Positions 43,656 to 53,565 of a stretch of DNA of 64,000 nt are shown here, piece by piece. The position numbers and the translations under genes were made by a program. Numbering within the stretch: the stretch's first letter is position 1; each line of letters opens with the position of its first letter. The notes below the pieces were generated by a model. The model did not search any database, had not been told where the DNA came from, and saw only the letters and a list, made by a program, of their open reading frames with translations. The DNA is from Ruminiclostridium papyrosolvens C7 (GTDB lineage: Bacteria; Bacillota; Clostridia; Acetivibrionales; DSM-1351). The DNA lies in the NCBI RefSeq assembly GCF_000421965.1, contig NZ_ATAY01000085.1, forward strand, positions 1 to 64,000, given 5' to 3'.

Positions 43656-45041
43656 TTACAAAAGCTTTAATTTAGGCCCATTTGCAGTATCTTCCACTGC
43701 AAACCCCATAGCCTTTAACTCGTCTCTTATCTCATCTGAACGTTTCCAGTTCTTTTGGGCTCTGGCTTCTTGTCTTTCTTCCAGCAGTTTCTGAACTTCG
43801 GGACTTACTTCTGCTTCACCTGTGCCATCCTTCTTTTTCTCCAGATTAAATCCGAATATTTTGTTCATTTTAGTAAGAAGCTCATATATCTCCTGTGACT
43901 TTTTGCCGTATCTGATTGCGTTCCAAGCAACTCCCAGAGCCTTTGGAATATTCAGGTCATCATTTATGGCATCTTCAAAATCACTGAGGAATTCTTTTAC
44001 AACGGCACTGTCAATCTGTTCCTTTCCATCCTTGTGAGAAAGTACACCTTCCACAAACCTGTCATATGAAACCTGTGCCGACTGCATAACATCCCATGTA
44101 AAGTTCAGCTTGTTTCTGTAGTGGGCGTTCAGACACATATATCTGAAGGCCATAGGGTCATAACCCTTTTCCTTTAAATTGTCTATGGTATAAGTATTAC
44201 CAAGGCTCTTTGACATTTTACCGTTGTTAACCATCATAAATTCACCGTGCATCCAGTAATTTACTGCCGGTTTTTCAAGAAGTGCCTCTGACTGAGCAAT
44301 TTCATTTTCATGATGAACGGGTATATGGTCAACTCCACCTGTGTGAATGTCAAAGGTATCTCCAAGATATTTTTTCCCCATTGCAGAACACTCAATATGC
44401 CAACCGGGATATCCCATTCCCCATTCGCTTGGCCACTGCATGATGTGTTCCTTTGGAGCTTTTTTCCAGATAGCAAAGTCCGCAGGATGATGCTTTTCCT
44501 CATTTACCTCAACTCTTGCTCCTGCAATCTGGTCTTCAAGGTTGGCCCTTGAAAGCTTTCCGTATCCGTCAAATTTTTGTATGTCAAAATATATACCATC
44601 ACTGGTTTCATATCCATAGCCCTTGTCAACAAGGCCATGTACAAAATCCAGCATTTCCGGAATATGCTCAGTTGCTTTTGGTACTATTTCAGGAACCTGT
44701 ATATTAAGAGCTTTTATATCTTTCATAAAAATGTCAGTATAGTATTCAGCGATTTCCCAAGGTGTCTTTTTCTGTTCACGGGCACCCTTTAACATTTTGT
44801 CCTCGCCCTCGTCCTCATCGGAAACAAGATGACCTACATCTGTAATATTCATAACATGTTTAAGGCTGTATCCGTTATATTCCAGAACCCTCCTAAGTAT
44901 ATCCATAAACACATATGTGCGTAGGTTTCCAATATGTGCATAATTGTAAACCGTGGGACCACAGGAATATATACGTACCTCTTTATCATCAATAGGCTTA
45001 AAATCTTCTTTTTGCCTTGAAAGTGTATTGTAGACCTTCAT
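43656..45041 (-). CDS. cysS: Cysteinyl-tRNA synthetase
   Basis: 461 residues, the usual length. Class I motifs are PTVYNYAHIGNLRTY (HIGH-like) and GKMSKSLGN (KMSKS). Zinc ligands are Cys in YSCGPTVY, Cys in HIECSAM, and the His and Glu of HHENEIAQSEA. It charges tRNA-Cys. It lies 22 bp after cysE, forming the conserved cysE-cysS pair. No T-box leader is visible upstream. Confidence 0.97.
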   Translation of the reverse strand: MKVYNTLSRQKEDFKPIDDKEVRIYSCGPTVYNYAHIGNLRTYVFMDILRRVLEYNGYSLKHVMNITDVGHLVSDEDEGEDKMLKGAREQKKTPWEIAEYYTDIFMKDIKALNIQVPEIVPKATEHIPEMLDFVHGLVDKGYGYETSDGIYFDIQKFDGYGKLSRANLEDQIAGARVEVNEEKHHPADFAIWKKAPKEHIMQWPSEWGMGYPGWHIECSAMGKKYLGDTFDIHTGGVDHIPVHHENEIAQSEALLEKPAVNYWMHGEFMMVNNGKMSKSLGNTYTIDNLKEKGYDPMAFRYMCLNAHYRNKLNFTWDVMQSAQVSYDRFVEGVLSHKDGKEQIDSAVVKEFLSDFEDAINDDLNIPKALGVAWNAIRYGKKSQEIYELLTKMNKIFGFNLEKKKDGTGEAEVSPEVQKLLEERQEARAQKNWKRSDEIRDELKAMGFAVEDTANGPKLKLL

Positions 45042-45063
45042 TTTCTTCTCCTCTCATGTACAT

Positions 45064-45771
45064 CTATTTATTAATTGTATTATTATCATTCTTTTTATTC
45101 AAGGGCTTAGAATTCCCACCTGACACCCTTTCACTGTCGCATATCATATTTTCAAAATGCTGCAAACGATTTGCGAGTTTACATATCTCCTGTGACAATG
45201 GATCCGGCATGTGTATCTGATCCAGAGACTCTGACGGACAATCAACTCTCTTACCTGCCTTTTTAACAGTTCTCCCTTTCACTCCTACCACTGTGGAATA
45301 TGGCTCAACCTCAAAGGACACAAAAGTATTTGCTCCTATGGTTGAATTATCTCCAATATTGAAGGGCCCTAAAACCTTGGCTCCTGCCCCTATAAGTACA
45401 TTATTCCCAACTGTGGGGTGACGCTTTCTGCCCTTGTCCTTACCTGTTCCACCAAGGGTAACGCCATGGTATATTGTACAGTTATCCCCTATTACGGCTG
45501 ACTCTCCTATAACAACACCCATTCCGTGATCTATAAACAAACCGCTGCCTATTTTGGCACCGGGATGTATCTCTATACCTGTAAAATGTCTGCCAAACTG
45601 CGATATAAACCTTGCTATAAAGAACCTTTTCTTTTTATAAAACCAATGAGCTATCCTGTGATATACGAGAGCATGAAAACCCGGATACAGCAAAACGACC
45701 TCCAGAGTGCTTTTAGCAGCAGGATCACGGCTCGCTATTGATTTGGCATCATACATCAGACCTTTTTTCAT
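45064..45771 (-). CDS. cysE: Serine O-acetyltransferase
   Basis: 235 residues. After a helical N-terminus, left-handed beta-helix hexapeptide repeats ([46 protein letters not shown]) carry the catalytic His in DHGMG and HGVTLGG. It makes O-acetylserine, the precursor of cysteine. It is shorter at the N-terminus than E. coli CysE, as in other Firmicutes. First gene of the cysE-cysS unit. Confidence 0.96.
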   Translation of the reverse strand: MKKGLMYDAKSIASRDPAAKSTLEVVLLYPGFHALVYHRIAHWFYKKKRFFIARFISQFGRHFTGIEIHPGAKIGSGLFIDHGMGVVIGESAVIGDNCTIYHGVTLGGTGKDKGRKRHPTVGNNVLIGAGAKVLGPFNIGDNSTIGANTFVSFEVEPYSTVVGVKGRTVKKAGKRVDCPSESLDQIHMPDPLSQEICKLANRLQHFENMICDSERVSGGNSKPLNKKNDNNTINK

Positions 45772-45910
45772 ACTTTATCCTTTATACTATAAATTAAATT
45801 CTAAATCATTATATTCCTATTTCAAAAAAACAATCCTGTACAGCTATAGTAATTTTAACAGTTTTAATTTTCTATGTAAATAAGGATACATTTACAGTAT
45901 AAAGCGTAAC

Positions 45911-45938
45911 AAAAAAAGGAAGGAACTGAATCCTTCCT
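45911..45938 (-). terminator. Terminator of the 292-residue orphan gene
   Basis: AGGAAGGA / TCCTTCCT hairpin with minus-strand T7 tail, 23 bp after the stop. Confidence 0.88.
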
Positions 45939-45960
45939 CTTTCGCCTTACAGTTGCTATG

Positions 45961-46839
45961 CTAGTCCTCGCATTCATTCACATCTTCAAGCAAAAGCCTT
46001 TCTTGATCTGTCGCACCGGGGAAATCAAATTTTTGAGGTGGATAGAACTCATCATATGGAAAATCAAAGGTATCAAACAATTCACATGCATTGTCATCTG
46101 TTCCTGCAGGACAGTGCTTATGTGGATATGAAAAATCGAAAGCAGGTATTAAGAGTGGTACAACTCTTGCAAGACTAACTATTGAGAATAATCCTACTGT
46201 AACGTACACTCTTCTTGTAAGTACAGGTCCAGACTGGGGACCGGGCCCTCTCTCCATTTCCCTGTCATCATCCTGTTTGTCTAAACAGCTCCTTGTTCTT
46301 GCAGTTAACGGAATAGGCTCAGCAACTTCTATCTTACAGAAAGGAAGGTTACTTTGCTGCAGCTCGGCGTTTGATTGGATGTCCAGTGCCCTTGGCTTGT
46401 AAAGTGACTTAAATATCTTAACTCCGCCTTCTGAACCGAATAATATTATTTTCTTGTCATAGGATATGTTGCCTTCTACTGTGGTTATCTGAATTCTTTC
46501 CCTGCCTCCCATAGTTATTCTGGTAAAGAAATCAAGTGTTACAGCTATAATAAATTTGACATCTACAGCATAAAAGCCTCTCTTAAATGGAACTGCTTCT
46601 ATATCCGTTATAACATCATTTACCTCTGCCGTTCTGATTTTAACGTTAAAGGAATCATTGATAGCACGAACTTCAGCATCCGTAAGACGTTCAAAATATA
46701 CTCTTGCATTTTCTATACAATCCCTGTCTTTACATGAATCGTATATTTTTTCAGCATGTACACCGACGGCTTCTCTTATTCTACTGAGATCTCTCTCACT
46801 GATAAGCCCCGAGACAACTCTGTCATTATCTTGACCCAT
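45961..46839 (-). CDS. Conserved clostridial protein of unknown function
   Basis: 292 residues, no signal peptide. The first ~170 residues are mixed alpha/beta (RVYFERLTDAEVRAINDSFN, then FYAVDVKFIIAVTLDFFTRI). A Pro- and charge-rich linker (REMERGPGPQSGP) follows, then a short hydrophobic stretch (VGLFSIVSLARVVPLLIPAF) and an acidic, aromatic tail with two Cys. The style recalls spore-coat-associated proteins of clostridia, but that is a guess. GGGGGAT precedes the ATG. Divergent from the next gene. Confidence 0.7.
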   Translation of the reverse strand: MGQDNDRVVSGLISERDLSRIREAVGVHAEKIYDSCKDRDCIENARVYFERLTDAEVRAINDSFNVKIRTAEVNDVITDIEAVPFKRGFYAVDVKFIIAVTLDFFTRITMGGRERIQITTVEGNISYDKKIILFGSEGGVKIFKSLYKPRALDIQSNAELQQSNLPFCKIEVAEPIPLTARTRSCLDKQDDDREMERGPGPQSGPVLTRRVYVTVGLFSIVSLARVVPLLIPAFDFSYPHKHCPAGTDDNACELFDTFDFPYDEFYPPQKFDFPGATDQERLLLEDVNECED

Positions 46840-46979
46840 AAAAATCCCCCTTAATTGCAGTTGTTTAATGATTTCCCTTAATTACATATTATGTTATTTG
46901 AACAAATGTGTGATTACTTTGTTTTGTTACTAAATAGCTAATTTTAAGCATATATATTAATGATTGGAGGCCGATAAAA

Positions 46980-48416
46980 ATGTACAATCCCAACAACAAA
47001 CAATTTGTATTTAAAGATTCCGAGGGCAAGCTTTGGAATTTTTACTATGATACCAATCAGGGAATATGCTACAGCATATTTTCCAAAAGATTCGCCTGGT
47101 CGGAGCCCAGAGTAGTGCAGTCAGAAGCCTATGAGCAATTCTATGTGGAAATTGATGAAAAGGATTGCTTCCATATCATATATCAGGATAAGAAAGGCAA
47201 TATTATTTATTGTTTTATGCAGCAAAATGAAACCGTTAAGGCATTACCCGTCCTTACCAGTAAATCACACTCTGTATTCAACAAACATTTATCGTTGATT
47301 GTCGCAAATAGTTCCGTACATATTTTCTTTATAATTGAACATAACGGAATATATATGCTGTCCTATCAGACAATAACCGCCGGTGTTCCTGTTGCGCCAA
47401 AAAAAGTTGATAATATAACCTTACTTCCAAATCCTTACACGGTTGTTTATGACTTGAATGATGACATATATGTCTTTTATCATATATCAGACGGAAAGAA
47501 TAACCAAATAGGTTACAAGAAGTATTCTATGGTAAACAAAATCTGGAGTGAGTACTCACAAATTACTATGTTCTCCTCCAACAGTCAGAATCCCAGGGTA
47601 GTCGTTGACCGGAACGGTATCTTCCATATCTGTTATGTAAGAAAACAGGATAAACAGTTCCAACTGGTATATCAACAAAAAATACCGGACAGAAACATGT
47701 GGACATCTGAAAGTATTCTGGCAGGTTCGGGTACTCCTATTTCCAATTTTTCAATACTATCCGTAAAGAGCAGCCTGGTGATATATTACCTGAAGGATGA
47801 TGCACTTTATTCATTTATATCAAATGATTTCGGAGCCAGTTTCACAAAATCCTCCAAAAGCACCTCTCTTTCAAGGCAGCATATTTGTGTCAGATATAAA
47901 TCCAATAGCCCATATGAGCATGTTCAAGCTGATGAAATACCAGCTTCATTTGTAAATGGCTTCAAGCTAATGTTTACACATGATTCTATGGACTTGGAAA
48001 GCGGCCTTAATACTGATGAAATGAGAGCTATTATAACAACGGAACTTAAAATATTGAAAAGACAGGTAGCAGATTTAAAAGAAGCTCAGAATATCATTTT
48101 TAACAATATTAAATCCCTTGAGTCAAATCAGCAGAATATGGAACTCTCTCTTATGAAAGAAATATCTAAAATACTAATAGGCATAAAGCCGGTGAAATCG
48201 GATGTCGAGCCGATTCATGCAAATAGAAGCACTTACCCGGAAGCCCCCCAAAATAATTTAAAACACACTACCAATCCCTATACTCAATCCTTTTCCAATC
48301 TCCCAAAATCCAGAGAGGAATTGAAGCGTCTATTTGCAGACAGGGTCAAGAAAAAGGTACGTTTACTTAAAAATTTCAAAGGGGTATGGAAATTACAAAG
48401 AAAAAAGAATAAGTAA
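46980..48416 (+). CDS. Beta-propeller-like protein with coiled-coil tail
   Basis: 478 residues. Residues ~1-310 contain repeated strands with aromatic and Asp-box-like patterns (KDSEGKLWNFYYDTN, KDCFHIIYQDKKGNIIYCF, NGIFHICYVRKQDKQFQLVY), as in sialidase-like propellers. Residues ~340-400 are a coiled coil (ELKILKRQVADLKEAQNIIF) and the C-terminus is basic. No signal peptide or catalytic residues are evident. TTGGAGG precedes the ATG. It is divergent from the orphan gene at 45961; both may share a sporulation or envelope role, which is speculative. Confidence 0.65.
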   Translation: MYNPNNKQFVFKDSEGKLWNFYYDTNQGICYSIFSKRFAWSEPRVVQSEAYEQFYVEIDEKDCFHIIYQDKKGNIIYCFMQQNETVKALPVLTSKSHSVFNKHLSLIVANSSVHIFFIIEHNGIYMLSYQTITAGVPVAPKKVDNITLLPNPYTVVYDLNDDIYVFYHISDGKNNQIGYKKYSMVNKIWSEYSQITMFSSNSQNPRVVVDRNGIFHICYVRKQDKQFQLVYQQKIPDRNMWTSESILAGSGTPISNFSILSVKSSLVIYYLKDDALYSFISNDFGASFTKSSKSTSLSRQHICVRYKSNSPYEHVQADEIPASFVNGFKLMFTHDSMDLESGLNTDEMRAIITTELKILKRQVADLKEAQNIIFNNIKSLESNQQNMELSLMKEISKILIGIKPVKSDVEPIHANRSTYPEAPQNNLKHTTNPYTQSFSNLPKSREELKRLFADRVKKKVRLLKNFKGVWKLQRKKNK

Positions 48417-48711
48417 AAGGGGCATCTAAATGCCCCTCGTCACTTTAAGTTAGTCCCAAAATGGCGTCCCCAGTATTTTGACACCTAGCCCAAAGCTAGG
48501 TGGGTGTCCCGGTGGTATCTTCAGCCTTCCTTCGCCGTTGCACAACGTTCACGCCGTGTGTCGGAATTACATAAGGCCTGACATCGTATACCAGACAGCA
48601 GACTCCCTTATGAAAGATGTAGGTTCAAAATAAAGGTTTCTTTCGCTCATTTCAGGATAACTGTTATCCAATTTTGAAAGTTCACCAGTCCTATATCTGA
48701 CTGCTTTCGAT
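48416..48711 (-). ncRNA. Promoter-driven non-coding RNA, possibly 6S-like
   Basis: A strong minus-strand sigma-A promoter (48718-48746) points into 300 bp without any reading frame, which ends at a hairpin with a T4 tail (48418-48437). Inside are several stems: GGATAAC/GTTATCC (48655-48669), CATAAGG pairing with CCTTATG about 30 nt away, CACCTAGC/GCTAGGTG (48482-48502). The motif TTTTGAACCTAC followed by AAGGGAGTC reminds me of Firmicute 6S RNA, but I cannot verify this. Size (~290 nt including the terminator) is somewhat large for 6S. Confidence 0.6.
48418..48437 (-). terminator. Terminator of the minus-strand ncRNA
   Basis: AGGGGCAT / ATGCCCCT with a 4-nt loop. The T run lies on the minus-strand side, so it ends transcripts from the ncRNA (and any DUF3343 readthrough) rather than the plus-strand gene. 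Confidence 0.7.
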
Positions 48712-48717
48712 GGATTT

Positions 48718-48746
48718 ATTATAACATCGGTTCTTATCCATGTAAA
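48718..48746 (-). promoter_or_regulatory. Sigma-A promoter of the ncRNA
   Basis: TTTACA (48746-48741), 17-bp spacer, perfect TATAAT (48723-48718) on the minus strand; the start would be near 48711. Confidence 0.75.
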
Positions 48747-48802
48747 ACAGAATCTGAATAATATATCCTTTAATAGCGACTGTTTTCTCCCTTATAATTT
48801 GT

Positions 48803-49060
48803 CTAATTTAATCTTTCATACTTATTCTTAGAAAACCCCGAAACAACTCTATATACTTCCTTTACGGGAGTGTTGATACGAGCGGCTTCCGCCTTTATTA
48901 CCCCCAGAAATTCTTCTGGAAATTTCAGACAAAGCCCGCACCCTCCTTTAGCAATGCTGCACGGAGTAGACATAACTTCAAAATCGTATCCTTTTTTTTC
49001 AAGCTCAGAATTTAGCTTGTAAACATAATTCCCAGATTCTAATATTGCAATACACTTCAT
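48803..49060 (-). CDS. DUF3343 protein (putative Se/S carrier-like)
   Basis: 85 residues from the ATG at 49060, which has GGAGTGG 5 bases upstream. Conserved cysteines are in STPCSIAKGGCGLCLKF, the hallmark of this small family, and the ends are alpha/beta. Members have been proposed to carry sulfur or selenium; evidence is limited. The gene stands alone, just upstream of the ncRNA on the same strand. Confidence 0.8.
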   Translation of the reverse strand: MKCIAILESGNYVYKLNSELEKKGYDFEVMSTPCSIAKGGCGLCLKFPEEFLGVIKAEAARINTPVKEVYRVVSGFSKNKYERLN

Positions 49061-49155
49061 AAAATCCACTCCAATTCATAATATCCTATACCCACACTTA
49101 GTTGCTCTACATTACATAATATTGAAATGGCTTTTAAAAAGTTCCGCAAATGTTT

Positions 49156-50043
49156 TTATTTCGACATACCTATTTTATTTAACCTTGCATGATAAAATAA
49201 ATACTGTTGGGCGTACCCTGTAAGGTCTCCGAACTGCTTTGAGGCAAATTGCTGTATTTCTTTGAGACCTGATTCCTTTTTGAGATAAAGTTCCTCCATA
49301 ACACGTTTTACCCAAACGTCAATTGGGAAAACATCATATTTCAATCCGCTGAAAAGCAATATACAGTCGGCAACCTTAGGCCCCACACCGGGAAGCTTCA
49401 TAAGCTCCTTACGTGCTGCATCTGTATCCATATTCCTGAGAATATCTTCGGTTACAATGCCCTGTGACATCAAGGCAGATGTCTTGTGAATATATTTGCA
49501 TCTGAATCCTGCCTTACACTGCTGTATATCCTCTAATGAAGTATTCGCAAGTGTTTCAACATCAGGAAAGCTGTATGCGTTCATCACCGGGTCAATACAC
49601 TTGCCTCTTAAAACAGAAAGAGTGTCTACGGTTTTCATTATTCTTGGTATCATGTTATTTGCAGATATTATAAATGAGATTAGTATTTCCCAGAAATCCT
49701 GTTTCAGAAGACGTATGCCCCAGCCTGTTTTTATTGCTTCTTTCATTATTTCATCCTGTTCAAGGATAGACTTGATTTTTGAATAATCAGTACCAAGGTC
49801 AAAATATTCATACCAAATGTTTATAAAATCCTGCTCTCCGGAGTTGGTTATACATAGAATCTCGTTATCATATCTTACATTTACCAGTCGGCCTCCGGCT
49901 ATTCCTCTATAGCTTCCGTCCTCCTGTCTTATCCATCTGAAACACTGCCCGCAGTCAAATATGTGTGTTAGATTGAAGTCCTTAATATTTTTTACGTAAA
50001 GGTTTCCATCTGCGGTTTCCAAGGTATAGCCTTTATATTCCAT
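49156..50043 (-). CDS. ogg: 8-oxoguanine DNA glycosylase (OGG1 family)
   Basis: 295 residues. The N-terminal OGG_N domain (LTHIFDCGQCFRWIRQEDGS) precedes a helix-hairpin-helix domain with LMKLPGVGPKVADCILLFSG, which provides the catalytic Lys (GPKVADC), and the catalytic Asp in FPIDVWVKRVM. It excises 8-oxoguanine opposite cytosine in a bifunctional glycosylase/lyase reaction. This eukaryote-like OGG1 is typical of clostridia. Monocistronic; ribosome site AGGAGG a few bases before the ATG. Confidence 0.93.
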   Translation of the reverse strand: MEYKGYTLETADGNLYVKNIKDFNLTHIFDCGQCFRWIRQEDGSYRGIAGGRLVNVRYDNEILCITNSGEQDFINIWYEYFDLGTDYSKIKSILEQDEIMKEAIKTGWGIRLLKQDFWEILISFIISANNMIPRIMKTVDTLSVLRGKCIDPVMNAYSFPDVETLANTSLEDIQQCKAGFRCKYIHKTSALMSQGIVTEDILRNMDTDAARKELMKLPGVGPKVADCILLFSGLKYDVFPIDVWVKRVMEELYLKKESGLKEIQQFASKQFGDLTGYAQQYLFYHARLNKIGMSK

Positions 50044-50251
50044 TTTTATTCCTCCTCATTACAATAGTACCCGTCATATGACCGGCAAAACAATATGTTC
50101 TATCCATAAAAACAATATATTAAGAATATTAATTACGACCGGGAATATCAATGGTTATGTGTGGGAGAAATATTTCTTTAAAGCGTATTGTTTCAATGAT
50201 ATAATTTGAAAATATGGTGTATTCACTTTTCATATTATATCGGAGGTTACA

Positions 50252-51031
50252 ATGAAGGAGAAAATATATACAATACCTGTGTCAGATGCTTTTGCAGAGG
50301 ACTGTGAGTGTCCCCTTTGCGTTCTGGAAAAGAAGCTGGAGAATGAATGTATAGAGTATGCTCTGGGACCATCCCTGATGGAACCTGATATGAGACAGGA
50401 GACAAATGAAAAAGGGTTTTGCAAAGACCATTTTGAAGCTATGTTCAATAGTCAGGCCAACCGCCTTGGCCTTGCCCTTATGATTGATACTTTTATGCAG
50501 GAGAAAAACAAAAAGTTTCAAAACATATTTGAAACACGTGCAGGCTCATTGGAAAAGGATGCTAATGCCGGGCTTATGAAGAATATTTCAAATAAAATAT
50601 CGTCAAAGCAGACTGAAACTGACAAGATGGTACAGGAACTTGTAGGCGAGCTTGATAAAATAGAACACAGCTGTTCAATATGCAGTAAGCTTGAACACAC
50701 AATGGACAGATATATTGATGTTATTTTTTATTTGTATTTCAGGGAACCTGATTTCAGGGAAGTTTTTGATTCAAAAAAAGGTTTTTGCCTGAAACACCTT
50801 AAACAATTGCTTGTATCAACAAAAAAATATCTTAATACAAGCGAGACAGCAATATTTACTAAAAAACTCATGGAAATGCAAATCTCCAACCTTGATAGAG
50901 TAGAAAAGGAAGTTGATTGGTTCACAAAGAAATTTGACTACAGATATAACGATGCCCCTTGGGGGAACTCAAAGGATGCTGTTTTAAGAAGTATTCAAAA
51001 AATAAGAGGAAATTGCAATTTAAAACAGTAA
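50252..51031 (+). CDS. DUF6062-like cysteine-rich protein
   Basis: 259 residues, helical, with two repeats of the pattern Cys-X2-Cys followed by Gly-Phe-Cys-X2-His: CECPLCVLEKK with KGFCKDHFE (~60), and CSICSKLEH with KGFCLKHLK (~175). This suggests two metal sites, probably zinc, in a duplicated fold. No enzyme motif is recognised. GGAGGTTACA precedes the ATG. Convergent with metA across the structured element at 51084-51208. Confidence 0.75.
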   Translation: MKEKIYTIPVSDAFAEDCECPLCVLEKKLENECIEYALGPSLMEPDMRQETNEKGFCKDHFEAMFNSQANRLGLALMIDTFMQEKNKKFQNIFETRAGSLEKDANAGLMKNISNKISSKQTETDKMVQELVGELDKIEHSCSICSKLEHTMDRYIDVIFYLYFREPDFREVFDSKKGFCLKHLKQLLVSTKKYLNTSETAIFTKKLMEMQISNLDRVEKEVDWFTKKFDYRYNDAPWGNSKDAVLRSIQKIRGNCNLKQ

Positions 51032-51083
51032 CATTTTATGCAAAAATAATATTATGTAAAGTAGATAGACAAATGTCTATTCA

Positions 51084-51208
51084 GCCTTGAGCACCGTATG
51101 ACTACCACCAGTCCTGTACCGGCCCTCCCCCTGGCACAGTTATCGAGTCGTAACATGCTATACCCCTCAAAAAGGTTATGATTTATCACCCTTTCAGGTG
51201 CTCAAGGC
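51084..51208. ncRNA. Unassigned structured intergenic element
   Basis: A perfect 12-bp closing stem, GCCTTGAGCACC (51084-51095) / GGTGCTCAAGGC (51197-51208), encloses 101 nt that are GC-richer than the surroundings. It lies between two convergent genes, i.e. in the 3' UTR of metA or of the DUF6062 gene. A second hairpin, ATAGACA/TGTCTAT (~51064-51081), lies beside it. I see no promoter and no match to riboswitch motifs known to me. It could be a stable 3'-UTR-derived RNA or a small mobile repeat. Confidence 0.45.
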
Positions 51209-51223
51209 ATTTAATTCATTTTA

Positions 51224-52144
51224 TTACTTTCCTAAGTTAGTTAAATCGTAAGGTGTTTCCTGATATACATAATAGTTGAGCCAATTTAAAAACAAAAGGT
51301 TTCCATGGCCTCGCCATCTTACAATAGGCTCCTCTGTCGGATCATCTCCTGGATAGTAATTCTTGGGAACTTCTATATCCAACCCCTTTTCCACATCTCT
51401 CTCGTACTCAAATTTAAGTGTGTAGGGATCGTATTCAGAATGTCCTGTAGCAAAAATGTGACGTCCGTCTTTTGATGCTACCAGATATACCCCTGCTTCT
51501 TTGGACTCAGCCAGTATTTCCAGTTTATCAATCATTGCTACATCCTCATGGGTAATCTCCGTATGCCTGGAATGGGGTACAAAAAACACATCGTCAAAGC
51601 CTCTGAGTAGTTTGACATGCTCTTTTATTTTAGTGTGTTCAAACACACCAAACATTTTCTTAGGCAAATCACGTTTTGGTATACCGTAATGATAATACAG
51701 ACCTGCCTGAGCTCCCCAGCATATGTGGAGTGTAGAGTATACGTTTTTCTTACTCCAATCCATTATCCTTTTAAGTTCTTCCCAGTAATTTACATCTTCA
51801 AAGGGCATTTGTTCAACAGGCGCTCCTGTGATAATCAGTCCGTCGAAATGCTCTCCTTGTATCTCGTCAAAAGTTTTATAAAAAGTTTCAAGGTGCTCCT
51901 CAGGAGTATTTTTTGACATGTGGGACGCGGGATGCAGCAGTACGATTTCCACCTGAAGAGGTGTGTTTCCAAGAAGTCTGAGCAGCTGCGTCTCCGTGGT
52001 TATTTTGGTCGGCATTATATTTAAAATTGCAATTTTAAGCGGTCGTATATCCTGATGGTATGCCCTGTCCTCAGACATGACAAATATGTTCTCACTATTC
52101 AGGGTTTCCACCGCAGGCAGATTGTCAGGGATTCTGATTGGCAT
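51224..52144 (-). CDS. metA: Homoserine O-acetyltransferase (MetA family)
   Basis: 306 residues from the ATG at 52144, which has GGAGGT 6 bases upstream; the frame opens five codons earlier. Counting from here, catalytic Cys is residue 142 (HICWGAQAG), and His-Glu follow in FATGHSEYD. Residue 111 is Glu (TGAPVE), the determinant described for acetyl-CoA specificity; succinyl-type enzymes carry Gly there. It acylates homoserine in methionine synthesis, and metY directly upstream would use the O-acetylhomoserine. The name metA is by family; the acyl donor is inferred. Confidence 0.93.
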   Translation of the reverse strand: MPIRIPDNLPAVETLNSENIFVMSEDRAYHQDIRPLKIAILNIMPTKITTETQLLRLLGNTPLQVEIVLLHPASHMSKNTPEEHLETFYKTFDEIQGEHFDGLIITGAPVEQMPFEDVNYWEELKRIMDWSKKNVYSTLHICWGAQAGLYYHYGIPKRDLPKKMFGVFEHTKIKEHVKLLRGFDDVFFVPHSRHTEITHEDVAMIDKLEILAESKEAGVYLVASKDGRHIFATGHSEYDPYTLKFEYERDVEKGLDIEVPKNYYPGDDPTEEPIVRWRGHGNLLFLNWLNYYVYQETPYDLTNLGK

Positions 52145-52248
52145 ATTGACCTCCATCAACTAAATAAATAAAATAATGTAAAAAAAGTGCATAATATAAA
52201 TTATATTATTCATTAACGAAAAGTCAACTGCCAGCCAATATGGGTTTT

Positions 52249-53529
52249 TTACCTGCTCTTCTCAAGTGCCTGTTCTATGTCATATATCAGGTCATCCGGA
52301 TCTTCAATACCTATGGAAAGTCTAATTGTTCCGGGTGTTATTCCTGATTCTAAAAGTTCATTTTCCGAAAGCTGGGAGTGTGTAGTGCTTGCAGGATGTA
52401 TTACCAGAGATTTAGCATCTGCCACATTTGCCAGTAATGAGAATATTTCCAAACTGTCTATAAATTTCTTTGCAACTCCAAGGCCTCCTTTTATTTCAAA
52501 AGTAAATATTGAGCCTGAACCTTTTGGAAAATATTTTTGAGCCAGTTCATAGTATTTATTTCCTTTCAGGCTTGGGTAATTTACTTTCTCCACTAAGGGG
52601 TGTTTTTCCAAATATTCTGCTATCTTTTTAGAATTGCTTACATGTCTTTCCAACCTTAGAGATAATGTCTCAAGTCCCTGTATAAATAAAAATGAATTAA
52701 AAGGGCTGATAGCTGCGCCTGTGTCTCTAAGCAGCTGAACTCTGGCTTTTGTTACAAATGCCACCTCTCCCAACTGACTGAATACAACGCCGTGGTAGCT
52801 TTCATCAGGTGTTGTAAAACCGGGGAATTTATCTCCAGCAGAATAATCAAATTTACCTCCGTCAATGATTACTCCACCGATAGAAGTTCCATGTCCTCCT
52901 ATGAATTTTGTTGCAGAATGAACTACTACGTCTGCTCCGAAGTCGATGGGTTTCACAAGATATGGTGAGCCAAAGGTGTTATCAACTATAAGGGGGATGC
53001 CATGCTTATGTGCAATGTCTGCTACAGCTTGAATATCGATTAGATTTGCATTTGGGTTACCTATTGATTCAATGTACAGAGCTTTTGTTTTGTCAGTAAT
53101 AGCAACTTCAAAGTTTTGGGTGTTATCAGGATCTACAAAGGTTGTATTTACTCCGTATCTTGGCAAGGTTGCCGCAAAAAGGTTATAAGTTCCTCCATAC
53201 AAGGTGTTCGCAGCTACTATCTCGTCTCCGGCTCCGGCAACATTCAGCACTGAATATGTTATTGCTGCTGAACCTGATGAAACTGCAAGGGCTGCCGAAC
53301 CGCCTTCTAGTGCTGCAATTCTTTTTTCAAATACGTCTGTTGTAGGGTTCATAATTCTTGTGTAAATATTTCCCGAGTCCTTCAGACCAAATAAATCTGC
53401 TGCATTGTCTGCATCTTTGAATACATATGATGTTGTCTGGTATATAGGCACTGCCCTTGACCTTGTGGTCGGATCTACTTCCTGCCCTGCGTGAACCTGT
53501 AATGTGTCAAAACTAAGTTTTCTGCTCAT
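52249..53529 (-). CDS. metY: O-acetylhomoserine (thiol)-lyase
   Basis: 426 residues, the size of OAH sulfhydrylases of the Cys/Met-metabolism PLP family. The PLP lysine lies in [18 protein letters not shown]. Further markers are [26 protein letters not shown] and [13 protein letters not shown]. It converts O-acetylhomoserine and sulfide (or methanethiol) to homocysteine (or methionine). AAAGGGGGAT precedes the ATG. It is followed by metA after 104 bp and is probably co-transcribed. Upstream is a palindromic operator and no SAM riboswitch. Confidence 0.95.
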   Translation of the reverse strand: MSRKLSFDTLQVHAGQEVDPTTRSRAVPIYQTTSYVFKDADNAADLFGLKDSGNIYTRIMNPTTDVFEKRIAALEGGSAALAVSSGSAAITYSVLNVAGAGDEIVAANTLYGGTYNLFAATLPRYGVNTTFVDPDNTQNFEVAITDKTKALYIESIGNPNANLIDIQAVADIAHKHGIPLIVDNTFGSPYLVKPIDFGADVVVHSATKFIGGHGTSIGGVIIDGGKFDYSAGDKFPGFTTPDESYHGVVFSQLGEVAFVTKARVQLLRDTGAAISPFNSFLFIQGLETLSLRLERHVSNSKKIAEYLEKHPLVEKVNYPSLKGNKYYELAQKYFPKGSGSIFTFEIKGGLGVAKKFIDSLEIFSLLANVADAKSLVIHPASTTHSQLSENELLESGITPGTIRLSIGIEDPDDLIYDIEQALEKSR

Positions 53530-53565
53530 ATATGGTATCCCCCTTTATATGCTAGTAAGTTTATA

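Noticed and set aside
45772-45960. T-box leader for cysE-cysS
   Set aside because: No T-box core (AGGGTGG-ACCGCG) or specifier stem is present; only the terminator of the neighbouring gene is seen.
48440-48780. tmRNA, SRP RNA or RNase P RNA
   Set aside because: Hallmarks (tRNA-like ends, GGAA-type SRP tetraloop region, RNase P core) were not found; only a tentative 6S resemblance remains.
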